64,000 nucleotides of DNA from Streptomyces cyaneofuscatus (GCF_000718135.1 NZ_JOEM01000011.1:1-64000), one strand, 5' to 3'. Counted from the first letter of the stretch, positions 33,301-41,102 are shown. The notes: generated by a model not told the origin, from the sequence alone. Numbers and translations are program-made.

Positions 33301-33447
33301 GATATCGGCGGACCCCAGCCGTGGATGCTCCTGGGACCGGCGGAGTACGTCAAGCACACGGGTGGTAAACCTATGGCGATTGAGTGGAAGCTCTTCCATC
33401 AGATTCCGGCCGACGTACTGACCTACTCGGCAATCGCCGCCGGCTGA
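30310..33447 (+). CDS. SauUSI-like type IV restriction enzyme: PLD nuclease, SF2 helicase, DUF3427
   Basis: Large protein of 1,045 residues. N-terminal PLD-type nuclease domain (about 130-290) with one HxK motif (His219, Lys221) followed by GSSNLS at 237-242. SF2 helicase core (about 315-690): Walker A ATGTGKT (Lys353), DEFH at 442-445, LTATPER and motif VI QQLGRGLRR. The C-terminus (from about 720) resembles DUF3427. This domain order is that of SauUSI, the Staphylococcus aureus enzyme that cuts DNA carrying 5-methylcytosine or 5-hydroxymethylcytosine, and length is similar. Expected role: ATP-dependent destruction of modified phage or foreign DNA. AGGGGG precedes ATG 30310. Its GC content looks lower than its neighbours, suggesting acquisition. 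No methylase lies nearby, as expected for type IV. Confidence 0.85.
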   Translation: MPNDISDDAPVAGLYESLITHRLAERMKQLDSTGWHSIDASVGKESAPHVLARHIGVTVRRVFQGLSPAEQVIAANHILESLNTIEGATEWVDLVTDGPRQLLAVAEQEAPGVYAIRPATPLSETALITNSPEDPSLGFELRAELATADRVDLLCAFVKWHGLRVLEKSLSSARERGIPIRVLTTTYIGATERRALDRLVRDFGAEVKVNYELRSTRLHAKAWLFRRASGFDTAYVGSSNLSKAALLDGLEWNVRLSSVATPSVIRKFEATFDAYWSEAAFESYDPDTDAERLDDALSRAGGSGRPGSTGITLSGLEVRPYPHQRDMLERLEVERTVHDRHRNLLVAATGTGKTVMAALDYKRLRQTLGRDPRLLFVAHRKEILEQSLRVYQNVLIDANFGELLLSGEIPNRWNHVFASVQSLTAQALDRIAPDHFDVIVIDEFHHGTSPTYRKIVDHFQPRELLGLTATPERMDGLNIHDEFFDGRIAAEMRLWEALENELLSPFHYFGVTDNTDMSAITWKRGAYDSTALSNLFTGNEARARLVVQAVKDKVTDPGSMRALGFCVSVAHAHFMADYFRRAGLNAVALSGETPSLDRKTALEDLRSGALQVIFSVDLFNEGLDIPDVDTLLLLRPTSSATVFLQQLGRGLRRTDDKAVLTVLDFIGQHRKEFRFEEQFRALTNLTRNRLLDNIEQDFPQLPSGCQIILETKAKELIIDNIRAQIAINVTQLAREVASYAKPRLADFLKESGRELKELYRGNGNSWTGLLRRAKLLDAVGPEGELPLLKRVSAFLHVDDPLRVAAYSKLLADDAPAYDELSEQEQGYARMLFFSLWPLAEGFSSYQAGLDSLRHQPAFRDELRQVLAHVLQKADHVPVPLLGTHAAIPLTIHASYSREEILPALDQASVDGQKPGHFREGVRWCESIQTDALFVTLEKDEKDFSPETRYKDYALSDSLFHWESQNRTSERSPTGIRYQTHKEKGTHVLLFVRRYKQTDIGGPQPWMLLGPAEYVKHTGGKPMAIEWKLFHQIPADVLTYSAIAAG

Positions 33448-33521
33448 CCCGCTCAAGCCGAAGGCAAGCGCTCCTCAACCTCTTCAACGGCGTAGCTGCG
33501 TCCCTGATCACGAGCATGCGG

Positions 33522-34178
33522 TCATACGGCTTCGGGCAGCTCGGCCTCGAAGTGCATCTGGGCACGGTCCAGGGCACTATCCGGATCGCAGCCGTGGGCC
33601 CGGAGCCAGTGGAGGAGGTCGGCGATCACGTCGATGGCGGCCTCCTCCGCCTGGGCCACGCTCAGCGGACCCTGCTGGGCCCCTTCGGTCCGCGAAGCGA
33701 GCCCCACCAGGCCCAGTAGCGCCTCAGCCTTGGCGACTTGTGGTCCTTCGACGTGGTCGACCGACGACCGCAGGCCGGTGGCAAGCTCGCACCAGGTCAC
33801 CTTGGAATCACCTCTGAGGACGACGCCCCACCGCTCGGCCACACCCTCCACGAGCATCAGGCCTCTTCCTCGCTCGTGCCCCTCCGTCACCGGGCCGGGA
33901 GTGGGCAGCGCCCGGATCTCCGGGTCGCCGACTTCGAGGCGAAGCCGGCTGCCGCTCATCGAGACGGCCAGACGGGTCGGCGTCCCCACGCCGACGTGTC
34001 GCATCACGTTCGTCACGAGCTCTGTCGCGCAGAGCTGGGCGTCCCGCACGGTGTCCGCCAGGCCCCACACGGCAAGGTGCGACCTGATCACTCGTCTGAG
34101 ACCGGCGAGCTCCTTGGGCTCCGCCGGGAACGAGATGTCCCAGGCTCGGCGAACCACACCGAAGCGGCAGCCACCCAT
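33522..34178 (-). CDS. RsbW-like ATP-binding protein of a WhiJ-like cluster
   Basis: Protein of 218 residues with a HATPase_c fold as in anti-sigma kinases. The N-box is CATELVTNVMRHVG, then VGDPEIRALP and the G2 box ERGRGLMLVEGVAERWGV. The C-terminal 70 residues (after about 140) are an extra helical region not found in short RsbW homologues. In Streptomyces such ATPases occur beside XRE/DUF397 pairs, as at whiJ. Divergent from the XRE gene. The ATG at 34178 was preferred over the longer open frame; GTG starts nearer the domain are possible. Confidence 0.8.
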   Translation of the reverse strand: MGGCRFGVVRRAWDISFPAEPKELAGLRRVIRSHLAVWGLADTVRDAQLCATELVTNVMRHVGVGTPTRLAVSMSGSRLRLEVGDPEIRALPTPGPVTEGHERGRGLMLVEGVAERWGVVLRGDSKVTWCELATGLRSSVDHVEGPQVAKAEALLGLVGLASRTEGAQQGPLSVAQAEEAAIDVIADLLHWLRAHGCDPDSALDRAQMHFEAELPEAV

Positions 34179-34244
34179 GCCGATCACCACTCTCGCCACA
34201 CGCGCGGTCACCTATCGCGACCACTCTGCAGAGAAGACTGGCAC

Positions 34245-34270
34245 TGGAACTCTCATTTTGGAACTCTCAT
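34245..34270. promoter_or_regulatory. Direct repeat TGGAACTCTCAT x2, 14-bp spacing
   Basis: Two identical 12-mers at 34245-34256 and 34259-34270 lie between the divergent ATPase and XRE genes. Tandem identical sites 14 bp apart are typical of a cooperative binding site or of duplicated promoter elements. Confidence 0.6.
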
Positions 34271-34381
34271 CGTGAAGCTTCGGGAGCATGCCCATCACCA
34301 CACGCCCCCGGCGTACGCCGCCTTGCTCGGAGAAGACATCGCCGTGCACCCTCTGAAGGATCAACGTGAGGAATCACCGTC

Positions 34382-35227
34382 ATGGCAGTCGGACCCACCA
34401 CCCGTAGGCGCCAACTCGGCGCCGATCTACGCCGCCTCCGTGAGCGCACGGGCCTCACGTTGGAGGAGGCAGGCGCCCTGGTCGGCATCTCGAAGGCGAC
34501 CTTGAGTCGCTACGAGCGGAAGGAGGGCGGGGTCAAGTGGCCGGCGGTGGACGCGCTCTGCCGCGAGTACGGGGCCACGGACGCGGAACGCGCCGCACTC
34601 GTCGCCCTGGCCAAGGGAGCCCGGATCCAGGGCTGGTGGCGCTCCCTAGCAGATCCCGTCCCCGAGTCGATGAACCTCATGCTGACGCTGGAGGACGAAG
34701 CGGTCAGCGAGGACCACTACGCCTGCATGTACGTGCCGGGCCTGTTGCAGACCCGCGCCTACGCCGAAGCCGTACATCGCGCCTCGGAGATGCGGTGCTC
34801 GGAGCAGGAGATCGAGCACATGGTGGACATCCGCATGAAGCGCCAGGAACTCCTGGAGCGGGCACAGCCACCCCACCTCTGGGCCGTGATCGACGAGGCG
34901 GTCGTCCGACGGGCCGTGGGCGGCCGCCACGTCATGCGTGACCAGCTGAGCCACCTCCTCGACCAGGCGGACCGGCCGCACGTCACCGTGCAGGTGCTCC
35001 CGTTCGCAGCGGGCGCCCACGCAGCCGCGGTCGGGAGCTTCGTCATCCTCGGCGGCCCGGCCCCCGAACTCGACGTGGTCTACGTGGACATCATCGGTGG
35101 CGGACTTTTCATGGAGAAGCCCGCGGAACTGGCACGCTATAAGTTGGCGTTCGAGTACCTGCGTGCGCAGGCCCTCGACATCGAGCGGTCTGCCGCGCTC
35201 CTGAGACAAGTGAGCAGGGAGCTTTGA
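34382..35227 (+). CDS. XRE-family regulator with DUF5753 (WhiJ-like)
   Basis: DNA-binding protein of 281 residues. The N-terminal helix-turn-helix (about 8-65) reads RRQLGADLRRLRERTGLTLE, then EAGALVGISKATLSRYE. The rest is the DUF5753 effector-like domain (YVPGLLQTRAYAEAVHRA; VQVLPFAAGAHAAAVGSFVIL). In S. coelicolor, WhiJ-type proteins repress development and are relieved by a DUF397 partner encoded next door. The same arrangement exists here. GAGGAA precedes the ATG; the stop overlaps the DUF397 start by one base. Confidence 0.88.
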   Translation: MAVGPTTRRRQLGADLRRLRERTGLTLEEAGALVGISKATLSRYERKEGGVKWPAVDALCREYGATDAERAALVALAKGARIQGWWRSLADPVPESMNLMLTLEDEAVSEDHYACMYVPGLLQTRAYAEAVHRASEMRCSEQEIEHMVDIRMKRQELLERAQPPHLWAVIDEAVVRRAVGGRHVMRDQLSHLLDQADRPHVTVQVLPFAAGAHAAAVGSFVILGGPAPELDVVYVDIIGGGLFMEKPAELARYKLAFEYLRAQALDIERSAALLRQVSREL

Positions 35228-35415
35228 TGGATGACGCGATCGGCCACTGGTTCAAGTCCTCGTACAGCGGGGGCAGCGGCACGGAGTGCGTGGAGGTCGC
35301 CGACCTGGCCGCAGCTGTGGGCGTACGCGACTCGACAAGGCCGGACGGCCCGCACATATCCGTCGGCCATGCACCCTGGGCCCGGTTTGTTGCGTCGGTG
35401 GCGGATCACGGGTAA
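35227..35415 (+). CDS. DUF397 small partner protein
   Basis: Protein of 62 residues with the DUF397 signature WFKSSYSGGSGTECVEVADL, then VGVRDSTRPDGPHISV and WARFVASV. These proteins bind and antagonise the adjacent XRE regulator in WhiJ-type systems. The ATG at 35227 overlaps the last base of the upstream stop codon, so the pair is translated together. Confidence 0.9.
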   Translation: MDDAIGHWFKSSYSGGSGTECVEVADLAAAVGVRDSTRPDGPHISVGHAPWARFVASVADHG

Positions 35416-35570
35416 CTACCTCGTGCACACCAAGGATCCGGGAACGCTGTGGATTCCCGTGCGGGAAAGCGTCATTCCCTATCGTGCTGCGAAGGACCTC
35501 CGCCTACGGAGGGCAGCGGCAGGACAGGAATCCTCAACTGTGCGCGCCGACCGCTGAATACGACGGGCTG

Positions 35571-35587
35571 ATTACCTCGGAGGTAAT
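35571..35587. promoter_or_regulatory. 17-bp palindrome ATTACCTCGGAGGTAAT
   Basis: Perfect 8-bp arms flank one central base. It lies 106 bp upstream of the membrane protein at 35693 in a 277-bp gap. Its shape fits a dimeric repressor operator (MarR, PadR or TetR type). No regulator is assigned. It contains GGAGG but no ORF follows. Confidence 0.5.
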
Positions 35588-35692
35588 TGATGGCCTCCAT
35601 GGGGGCCGCCTACCTTCAGCACTGTTCGGCGGCCCCGCGGAGGAGCCGCCTTCGTATTCGGCAACTCCCTGGTGCACGAGAGGAAGACGACC

Positions 35693-36115
35693 ATGGCTTC
35701 GACGCAGTACGACGGGGTTACCTCACACGCGAGAGCGACGGGATCCGACAGTTTCGCGAGGATGGCGCTCAAGCTGGACGCGGTGGCCACCGGCCTCAAC
35801 GGCCTCGCGTACCTGGCACTCGCCACGGTCCTCGACTCCTTCTTCGGCGTCACGACGGCAGTCCAGTACCCAGTCGGGGCGTTCCTGCTCCTCTACGCGC
35901 TGGGAGTTCTGGCCATCGGGACGCGGAAGGAGATCAACCGCACGGGGCTGACTGCGGTCATCGTGACGAACCTGCTGTGGGTGGTGCTCAGCCTGGTGGT
36001 GCTGATCTCCGGCGTGCTGTCTCCGACCGGCGTGGGCGCGGCCTGGATCGTGTTGCAGAGCCTGACTGTCGGCGGCTTCGCGGCCCTCCAGTACGTCGGG
36101 CTCAAGCGGCTGTGA
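35693..36115 (+). CDS. Four-helix membrane protein
   Basis: Protein of 140 residues with four predicted spans (ALKLDAVATGLNGLAYLALA; VGAFLLLYALGVLAIG; LTAVIVTNLLWVVLSLVVLI; WIVLQSLTVGGFAALQYVG). GAGGAAG lies 7 nt before the ATG at 35693. It resembles small integral membrane proteins of unknown function in Streptomyces. It stands alone, with the palindrome at 35571-35587 upstream. Confidence 0.75.
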   Translation: MASTQYDGVTSHARATGSDSFARMALKLDAVATGLNGLAYLALATVLDSFFGVTTAVQYPVGAFLLLYALGVLAIGTRKEINRTGLTAVIVTNLLWVVLSLVVLISGVLSPTGVGAAWIVLQSLTVGGFAALQYVGLKRL

Positions 36116-36218
36116 GCTCGTCCGGACCAGTCGCGGGGGAGCCATGGGGCACGCCCCGGACCTCGGCACCGGGAGCACCCGCGGAGGACGTCAGCGCCAC
36201 GTCGTCGAGGCATCAGGA

Positions 36219-36252
36219 GGGCAGTCGAGTACCTGTAGTTCTTCGACTGCCC
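36219..36252 (+). terminator. Hairpin after the membrane-protein gene
   Basis: GGGCAGTCGA and TCGACTGCCC pair perfectly around a 14-nt loop, about 100 bp after the stop. No T-tract follows. Confidence 0.5.
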
Positions 36253-36507
36253 ATCAACTGAGTGATCGCGCGTGGCAGGCAGGGGGCCGTCCACGATGAG
36301 GACAGCGTCCGCGCGGAGTTGGCGCTGTCTCTCTCAAAAGCGGTCATGCGCGGGAATGTGTGGCGATGGAGGCGGCAAGGAGCAGCAGCTCCGTCGACAG
36401 AAGCGGCGCCTCTCTTGCGAAAGTAGAAGGAGAGCCGCCGGAATCAGCGGGCACCGCGGTGGCCGGTGGGAGGTCGTATCCGTCCCGTACGGCACCTACG
36501 TGGTGGT

Positions 36508-36527
36508 CACCGGGATCGTCCCCGGTG
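36508..36527 (-). terminator. Short hairpin after the acidic-stretch protein
   Basis: CACCGGG and CCCGGTG pair around 6 nt, 9 bp beyond the stop of the minus-strand gene at 36536. Confidence 0.45.
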
Positions 36528-36535
36528 GGGACCGC

Positions 36536-37639
36536 CTACTGGAAGCTCAGCCGGTGCGGATGGAACGGATCGGTCGGGCAGGTGTGCACGCGCATCAAGC
36601 CGCGGCCGAGATAGACACCGACCGGGTTGATCACGCACGGGTCGTTCTCAGCATCCCGGTCCTCGATCGGCAGCCAACTGTGCGAGGCGCCGTCGCACTC
36701 CCACTGGTCCACGGTGAGCAGGGGCGGCATCGCGGTCCCGCACACGTGGCAGTCGACCGGAGCCGGGTCGGTCAGATGCCAGGAGGCGAAGCCGCCGACC
36801 TTCCAGCCAGGGGCGATCGACAGGTCACTCATGTAGTCGATCTCGTCCGGTTCCTCAGCGCGAGCCGCGGCCATCGCCGCCTCGTACTCCTCGTACGTCG
36901 CGTAGCTCGCCAACGAGGCGGAATCGTCCTCGTCATCGCCGTCCTCGCAGTCGTCGTCATCGTTGTCGTCGTCGAGGAGCCCCTCCTCCCATGCGGAGAC
37001 CGCCTCCTCAAGCCCTTCGTCCAGCAGGCCGAGATACTCGTGCTCGACCACCTGCTCCGGATGCACGACACACCTGGTGGGGACGCACTCTTCGCGGCCC
37101 GCGACCGGCGGTTCGGGCTGCGGCGTCAGTACGGCCTCGACGTCGGCCGAGCGTCGCCACTTGAGCGCGACGTCGATGGTGCGGTCGGGCCCATGGGCCT
37201 CGAAGGGGCACCAGAAGACCTGGAGCAGGTCGTAGTCCTCAGGCCCCACGAGATCTGGGATATCCCGCGCGGACAACTGCGCGACGGCCAGCATCGGCAA
37301 CGCGGCGTCGTCGCGTAGGTCCGGGAAGTGGCGGGCAGCCGTCATGCCGTCCAGCAGGCGCAGTTCATCCTCGGTGAAGTCACGTCCCCGTGCGTCCTCC
37401 TGGATGCGACGGCGCGCCCGCACGTCGGAGAGGAGACGGCCGGTGCCCTTCGGGTGCACCGCAGTGCACTCCGGCCACGGTTCGTCGGCCGGCCACAGCA
37501 GGGGGCCCGCCACCGAACTTTCCCCCGCCCCAGGCACACCGTGCCGGGGGTGCAGACGCGTCGCGGTACGCCGATGGGCCGCGAGGGCAGGGAACACCGC
37601 TTCGATATCGACAGGACGCGGCGGGGTGGTGCGGGTCAC
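36536..37639 (-). CDS. Hypothetical protein with acidic stretch and CxxC motif
   Basis: Protein of 367 residues from a GTG at 37639, which has GGAAGG 7 nt upstream. The N-terminal half has several W/P-rich blocks (GPLLWPADEPWPEC, LLQVFWCPFEAHGP), the middle has an Asp/Glu run (about 220-240), and the C-terminus has CHVCGTAMPPLL with a later Cys, suggesting a zinc site. It recalls YwqG/DUF1963-type proteins, but I am not sure of the family. No function is proposed. The open frame continues upstream across the EEP gene on the other strand; that extension is antisense and was left out. Confidence 0.7.
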   Translation of the reverse strand: MTRTTPPRPVDIEAVFPALAAHRRTATRLHPRHGVPGAGESSVAGPLLWPADEPWPECTAVHPKGTGRLLSDVRARRRIQEDARGRDFTEDELRLLDGMTAARHFPDLRDDAALPMLAVAQLSARDIPDLVGPEDYDLLQVFWCPFEAHGPDRTIDVALKWRRSADVEAVLTPQPEPPVAGREECVPTRCVVHPEQVVEHEYLGLLDEGLEEAVSAWEEGLLDDDNDDDDCEDGDDEDDSASLASYATYEEYEAAMAAARAEEPDEIDYMSDLSIAPGWKVGGFASWHLTDPAPVDCHVCGTAMPPLLTVDQWECDGASHSWLPIEDRDAENDPCVINPVGVYLGRGLMRVHTCPTDPFHPHRLSFQ

Positions 37640-37834
37640 GAAGAGCCTTCCCGGTGCGTTCAGTGACGCGGGCTGCACGCCGGTCCGGATCCCGGCGACG
37701 GGGATTTTCAGACTGTACGAGAGGGGCGACAGCGTGCCGGGCTCCGCCCCCTCGCCGTAGACGCTCTCCCTGCGCTCGGAAACTGATCTCCCCGGCCACT
37801 CGTCCTGTGAGGTAAGGCCAAGGGACGGGAAGAC

Positions 37835-38854
37835 ATGGTGGAGCGGGCAGACGGTGACGTGACGGCGAGGGCGGCGAAGCGGCGGCGCCCGGCCGCCGGT
37901 GAGGGGCGACGGGGGGTGGTGGTTGCCGGGGTCGCCGTCGGCCTGGCCGGGGTGGTGGGGCTTCATGGGGTGATCCCCAACTCCCCTGGGCGGGTGGGGA
38001 GTCTCGTCGAGTCCTTTCTGCCGTGGGCCGGGGTCGTTGTCGTCCTCTTGTTCGTCGTCGCCCTCGTGCGGCGGTCCGGTGTCGGGCTGGTGGCTCTGCT
38101 CCTGCCCGTGGGTGTCTGGGTGCAGGGCTTCGGGGGGTTGCTCCTGCCCGAGCCCGCCCCCGGGGCACGAGAGCTGGTCGTCGTGCAGCACAACGTCAGT
38201 GATGAGAACCCCGATTCGGCCGGGACCGCCCGTGCGCTTCTCGCGGCCGGGGGTGATCTCGTTGCGTTGGAGGAGGTGGTGAGGCCTGCGCTGGCCGTGT
38301 ACGAGGACGTCCTCCGGGACGACTATCCGCATCACGCCGTCCATGGCACCGTCGGGCTCTGGTCCAAGTACCCGATCAGAGAAGAGCAGTTGGTGGACAT
38401 CCGGCCTCGTGCGTTCGAGGCGGGGTGGAGTCGCGGGCTGCGTGCCGTCGTGCGGACGCCGTACGGGGAAGTCGCCGTGTACGTTGCCCACCTGCCCTCC
38501 GTACGGGTCGGGGTCCGCGGGCTCGCCTCGTCGCCTCGGGATGAGAGCGCCCGGATGCTCGGCGATCTCGTCCGGGGCGAGAAGGTCAGGGCCGTGATCC
38601 TCATGGGGGATCTCAACAGCACCGTCGACGATCGCGGGCTGGTGCCGTTGACCTCGCAGTTGAACGTGGCCGAGCGCGGATTCGCCTTCAGCTATCCCGC
38701 CGCCCTGCCGCTGGCCCGGATCGATCAGGTCCTGACCCGTTCCGCCGACGTCAGCCATATCCGTACGCTGCCCGCCACCGGCAGCGACCACCTGCCCGTC
38801 GCCGCCCGTGTCACCCTGGGCCCGCTCCCGCCCTCAGGCCGTCCTGCCCCGTAG
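37835..38854 (+). CDS. Membrane-anchored endonuclease/exonuclease/phosphatase-family protein
   Basis: Protein of 339 residues with two or three N-terminal membrane spans (about 27-110) and a C-terminal EEP domain facing outward. EEP motifs are VVQHNVSDEN, LEEVVRP (metal-binding Glu), ILMGDLNSTVDD and SDHLPVAARV. Members cleave nucleic acids, phosphoinositides or other phosphodiesters; the substrate cannot be told. Its last 21 bp overlap the end of the convergent HTH gene. Confidence 0.85.
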   Translation: MVERADGDVTARAAKRRRPAAGEGRRGVVVAGVAVGLAGVVGLHGVIPNSPGRVGSLVESFLPWAGVVVVLLFVVALVRRSGVGLVALLLPVGVWVQGFGGLLLPEPAPGARELVVVQHNVSDENPDSAGTARALLAAGGDLVALEEVVRPALAVYEDVLRDDYPHHAVHGTVGLWSKYPIREEQLVDIRPRAFEAGWSRGLRAVVRTPYGEVAVYVAHLPSVRVGVRGLASSPRDESARMLGDLVRGEKVRAVILMGDLNSTVDDRGLVPLTSQLNVAERGFAFSYPAALPLARIDQVLTRSADVSHIRTLPATGSDHLPVAARVTLGPLPPSGRPAP

Positions 38855-39892
38855 CGCGTCCGCCTTCGCCACCGCCACGACGCGTTGGCGCCAGGTCATG
38901 TCGGGCGGGAAGTCGTACGCATCCGCCTCGACCATCCAGCTCGCGTACGCCGTCGCCCGGCGGCAGTCCGCGCACTCCGTCTCGTCGCCCAGCGGCCGGA
39001 AGAGGTGCTCCTCCGCGCCCGTACCCGTACCCGTACACGCGATCAGTGCGCGGACCGGCGGGGGCGGCGGCTCCGGGGGTGCTGCGGGGGCGGCGGGCAC
39101 CGGGCACTTGTGGGTCAGCCGGTGGCCCAGGAAGCCGAACGCCGAGCGCACGCCCTCCTTCGGGGGTTCGGCCAGGAGGGCGTGCCGTAGGTCCGACTCC
39201 GTCACGCCGCGCTCCAGCCACTTGACCGCCTTTCCCGCCAGGGCGCGCGCCTCGCCCACCCCCAGGAGCAGCTCGCGGCGGGAGTGGCGCAGGGAGAGCA
39301 ACACCCTCTCCGCCCGCCACAGTTGCGGGGAGGGGGGAGGCCCTTCCTCGCCCGGGTCGCCCTCCGGTCCCGGAGCGGGAGCCGATTCCGGAGCCGGTTC
39401 GGTGGGTTGGTTGGGTGGATTGTTCTTCTCATCGTGTTCTTCCTCAGGTTCATAGCCACCGACCGGCCGAGAAGTCGGCCCGCCGACCGTCGGGGACTGC
39501 GCACTCGGAGGCCGTGGGCAGGGCGGCTGTTCGTGGTGCGTCAACTGCCCTGCCTCCGGCGACAGCTTGGCGCGTACCGCCCCTGCCTCGTCCCGCGTCA
39601 GCGGCGTGTTGCTGAGGAGCTGCTCCGTCATCCAGCGGCCGCCGTCGCCCTGGGACCGCCACTCGTGAAAGTAGCCGTGCTCGGTCAGCTGCTTCTTGGC
39701 CTGCTGGTACGAGCGGCCCTTCATGTCGAGCTTCCGGGCCAGTTCGCCGAGCGGGCGGTCCGTGGCGGAATCCGGGAGGCCCTGGACGTACAGGAGGAGG
39801 ATCTTGGCGTCGCTGTTCATCCGCAGCGAGCGTACGACGGTGTGCGGAGCCTTGGTCCAGCCCGAAGAGGGCGCGATAGCATGACGCAGCAT
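38834..39892 (-). CDS. Helix-turn-helix protein, DnaD/replication-initiator-like
   Basis: Protein of 352 residues. The N-terminal 95 residues form a winged helix (DAKILLLYVQGLPDSATDRPL, ELARKLDMKGRSYQQAKKQLTEHG). A Pro/Glu-rich linker follows. The C-terminal part has LRHSRRELLLGVGEARALAGKAVKWLERG and ends with a possible zinc motif (ECADCRRA). This layout is common in Streptomyces helix-turn-helix proteins of unknown role. No ribosome-binding site precedes ATG 39892, so a leaderless transcript is possible. Confidence 0.72.
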   Translation of the reverse strand: MLRHAIAPSSGWTKAPHTVVRSLRMNSDAKILLLYVQGLPDSATDRPLGELARKLDMKGRSYQQAKKQLTEHGYFHEWRSQGDGGRWMTEQLLSNTPLTRDEAGAVRAKLSPEAGQLTHHEQPPCPRPPSAQSPTVGGPTSRPVGGYEPEEEHDEKNNPPNQPTEPAPESAPAPGPEGDPGEEGPPPSPQLWRAERVLLSLRHSRRELLLGVGEARALAGKAVKWLERGVTESDLRHALLAEPPKEGVRSAFGFLGHRLTHKCPVPAAPAAPPEPPPPPVRALIACTGTGTGAEEHLFRPLGDETECADCRRATAYASWMVEADAYDFPPDMTWRQRVVAVAKADALRGRTA

Positions 39893-40185
39893 TTCTGGTG
39901 GGTCCTGTCCACTGGGGGTGTAAGGCCCTCGGTGGGTGTTGTCGCACCTCCGGGGGCCGCCCTCTGGGCGCGGGTGCGCACATAGGGTGATGGCGTTGTC
40001 ACGCTATCCCGACCTAACCCTCCGCCACCACGCGTACATGCGTTCGCCATGTACCCCTGCCTCTCCCCCTCCCTCTATTCCTGTGCCTTGCCGCTCGCGC
40101 TTGAGGTTGTCGCTGCGTCAACCCCTAGGGTCGCGGCCACGGCCCGGGTCGTCGGGGCGGCTTCCGGAATGGACGGGGCAAGGCG

Positions 40186-40569
40186 TTGAGCGAGAACCAG
40201 ACGGTGAAGATCAACAGGTCGGAGAATCTCTTCGCGGGGGTCGAGGAGATCTCCCGCGAGGCCAAGGAGGCCATGACCGCCGAGGACCAGGAGTGGTGGC
40301 AGCACGAGATGACCGCCCGGATGATCCGCCTCGCGAAGTACATGACGGCCGGCATGCCGGTGGACGCCCCCGAGGTCCAGGCCGAGCTGGACATCCACTA
40401 CGCGAGCATCTGCCGGTTCAGGACCCCGAACGCCGTCGCGTACAAGGGGCTTGGGCAGAGCTACCTCGACGATCCCCGCTTCCGGCTCACCTGCGACCGC
40501 ATCGCGGACGGGCTGGCGGCGTACCAGCGGGACGCGATGGTCGTCTACGCCGACGCCTGGTTGAGGTGA
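40186..40569 (+). CDS. Stand-alone TipAS-like antibiotic-recognition domain
   Basis: Protein of 127 residues resembling the C-terminal drug-binding domain of TipA (TipAS): EWWQHEMTARMIRLAKYMTAG, HYASICRFRTPNAVAYKGLGQSY split around the Cys, LDDPRF and AYQRDAMVVYADAWL. There is no MerR DNA-binding domain upstream, unlike TipAL. TipAS binds thiopeptides such as thiostrepton and can sequester them. A free domain of this kind could act as an immunity or sensing protein. The start is a TTG at 40186, with GTG 40204 possible. Confidence 0.7.
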   Translation: MSENQTVKINRSENLFAGVEEISREAKEAMTAEDQEWWQHEMTARMIRLAKYMTAGMPVDAPEVQAELDIHYASICRFRTPNAVAYKGLGQSYLDDPRFRLTCDRIADGLAAYQRDAMVVYADAWLR

Positions 40570-40756
40570 GCGGGGAGCGCGTAGTTCTTCAGCTTCCCGA
40601 AGTCGGGGGTGTGCGGCCCGCCGTCGTCGCTCGTCAGCGCCTGGCCGGTTCTGGCCTCGGCCGTGCCGACCGGGCCGCTTCCGCATTCTTGCCCCAGGTG
40701 TCGTACCCGTACGTACGAGCCGGTGAAACGGTGAAGAGCGGGCAGGAGGGTCTCTT

Positions 40757-40990
40757 GTGAGCACTTCTTCGACATCAACGACCACGCCGATATACGACCT
40801 TCTCGTCCAGGAGCGCGGGGACGCCCTGGCCGAGGCCCGTACCGCCGCCCACCGGACCCAGGACACGGCACGGCAGGCGCTGGACTGGAGCAGCGTGCGG
40901 ATCGCCGCCGCCCAGCGGGAGGAGCGGGCGTTCTCCGCGTTCGGGCGCTCCGGTGACGACGACGGGCAGGTACGGGCGCTGCCGATGTAG
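40757..40990 (+). CDS. Small hypothetical protein
   Basis: Protein of 77 residues from a GTG with AGGAGGG about 8 nt upstream. It is Ser/Thr-rich at the N-terminus, then helical and charged, with no signal or span. It follows the TipAS-like gene on the same strand by 187 bp. I do not recognise it. Confidence 0.55.
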   Translation: MSTSSTSTTTPIYDLLVQERGDALAEARTAAHRTQDTARQALDWSSVRIAAAQREERAFSAFGRSGDDDGQVRALPM

Positions 40991-41036
40991 GGCCGCCGCC
41001 GAGCGTGTACGGACGCGCTGTCCGGCGTACGGGAAT

Positions 41037-41065
41037 GGGGGCCGCTCCACTTGGGAACGGCCCCC
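41037..41065. terminator. Terminator between convergent genes
   Basis: GGGGGCCG and CGGCCCCC pair around a 13-nt loop between the small hypothetical gene and the GH gene. Confidence 0.6.
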
Positions 41066-41102
41066 TGAAGTGGGCCTGATCAGACGCAGGCGCTCGACCC
41101 GA

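Larger units (their letters stand above)
36116..36535. other. 420-bp intergenic region
   Basis: No conserved coding frame is seen. It holds two hairpins: one at 36219-36252 that could end the membrane-protein transcript and one at 36508-36527 beside the stop of the minus-strand gene. Confidence 0.5.

Noticed and set aside
37640..38791. N-terminal extension of the minus-strand protein at 36536
   Set aside because: It runs antisense through the EEP gene. The GTG at 37639 with GGAAGG is a better start.
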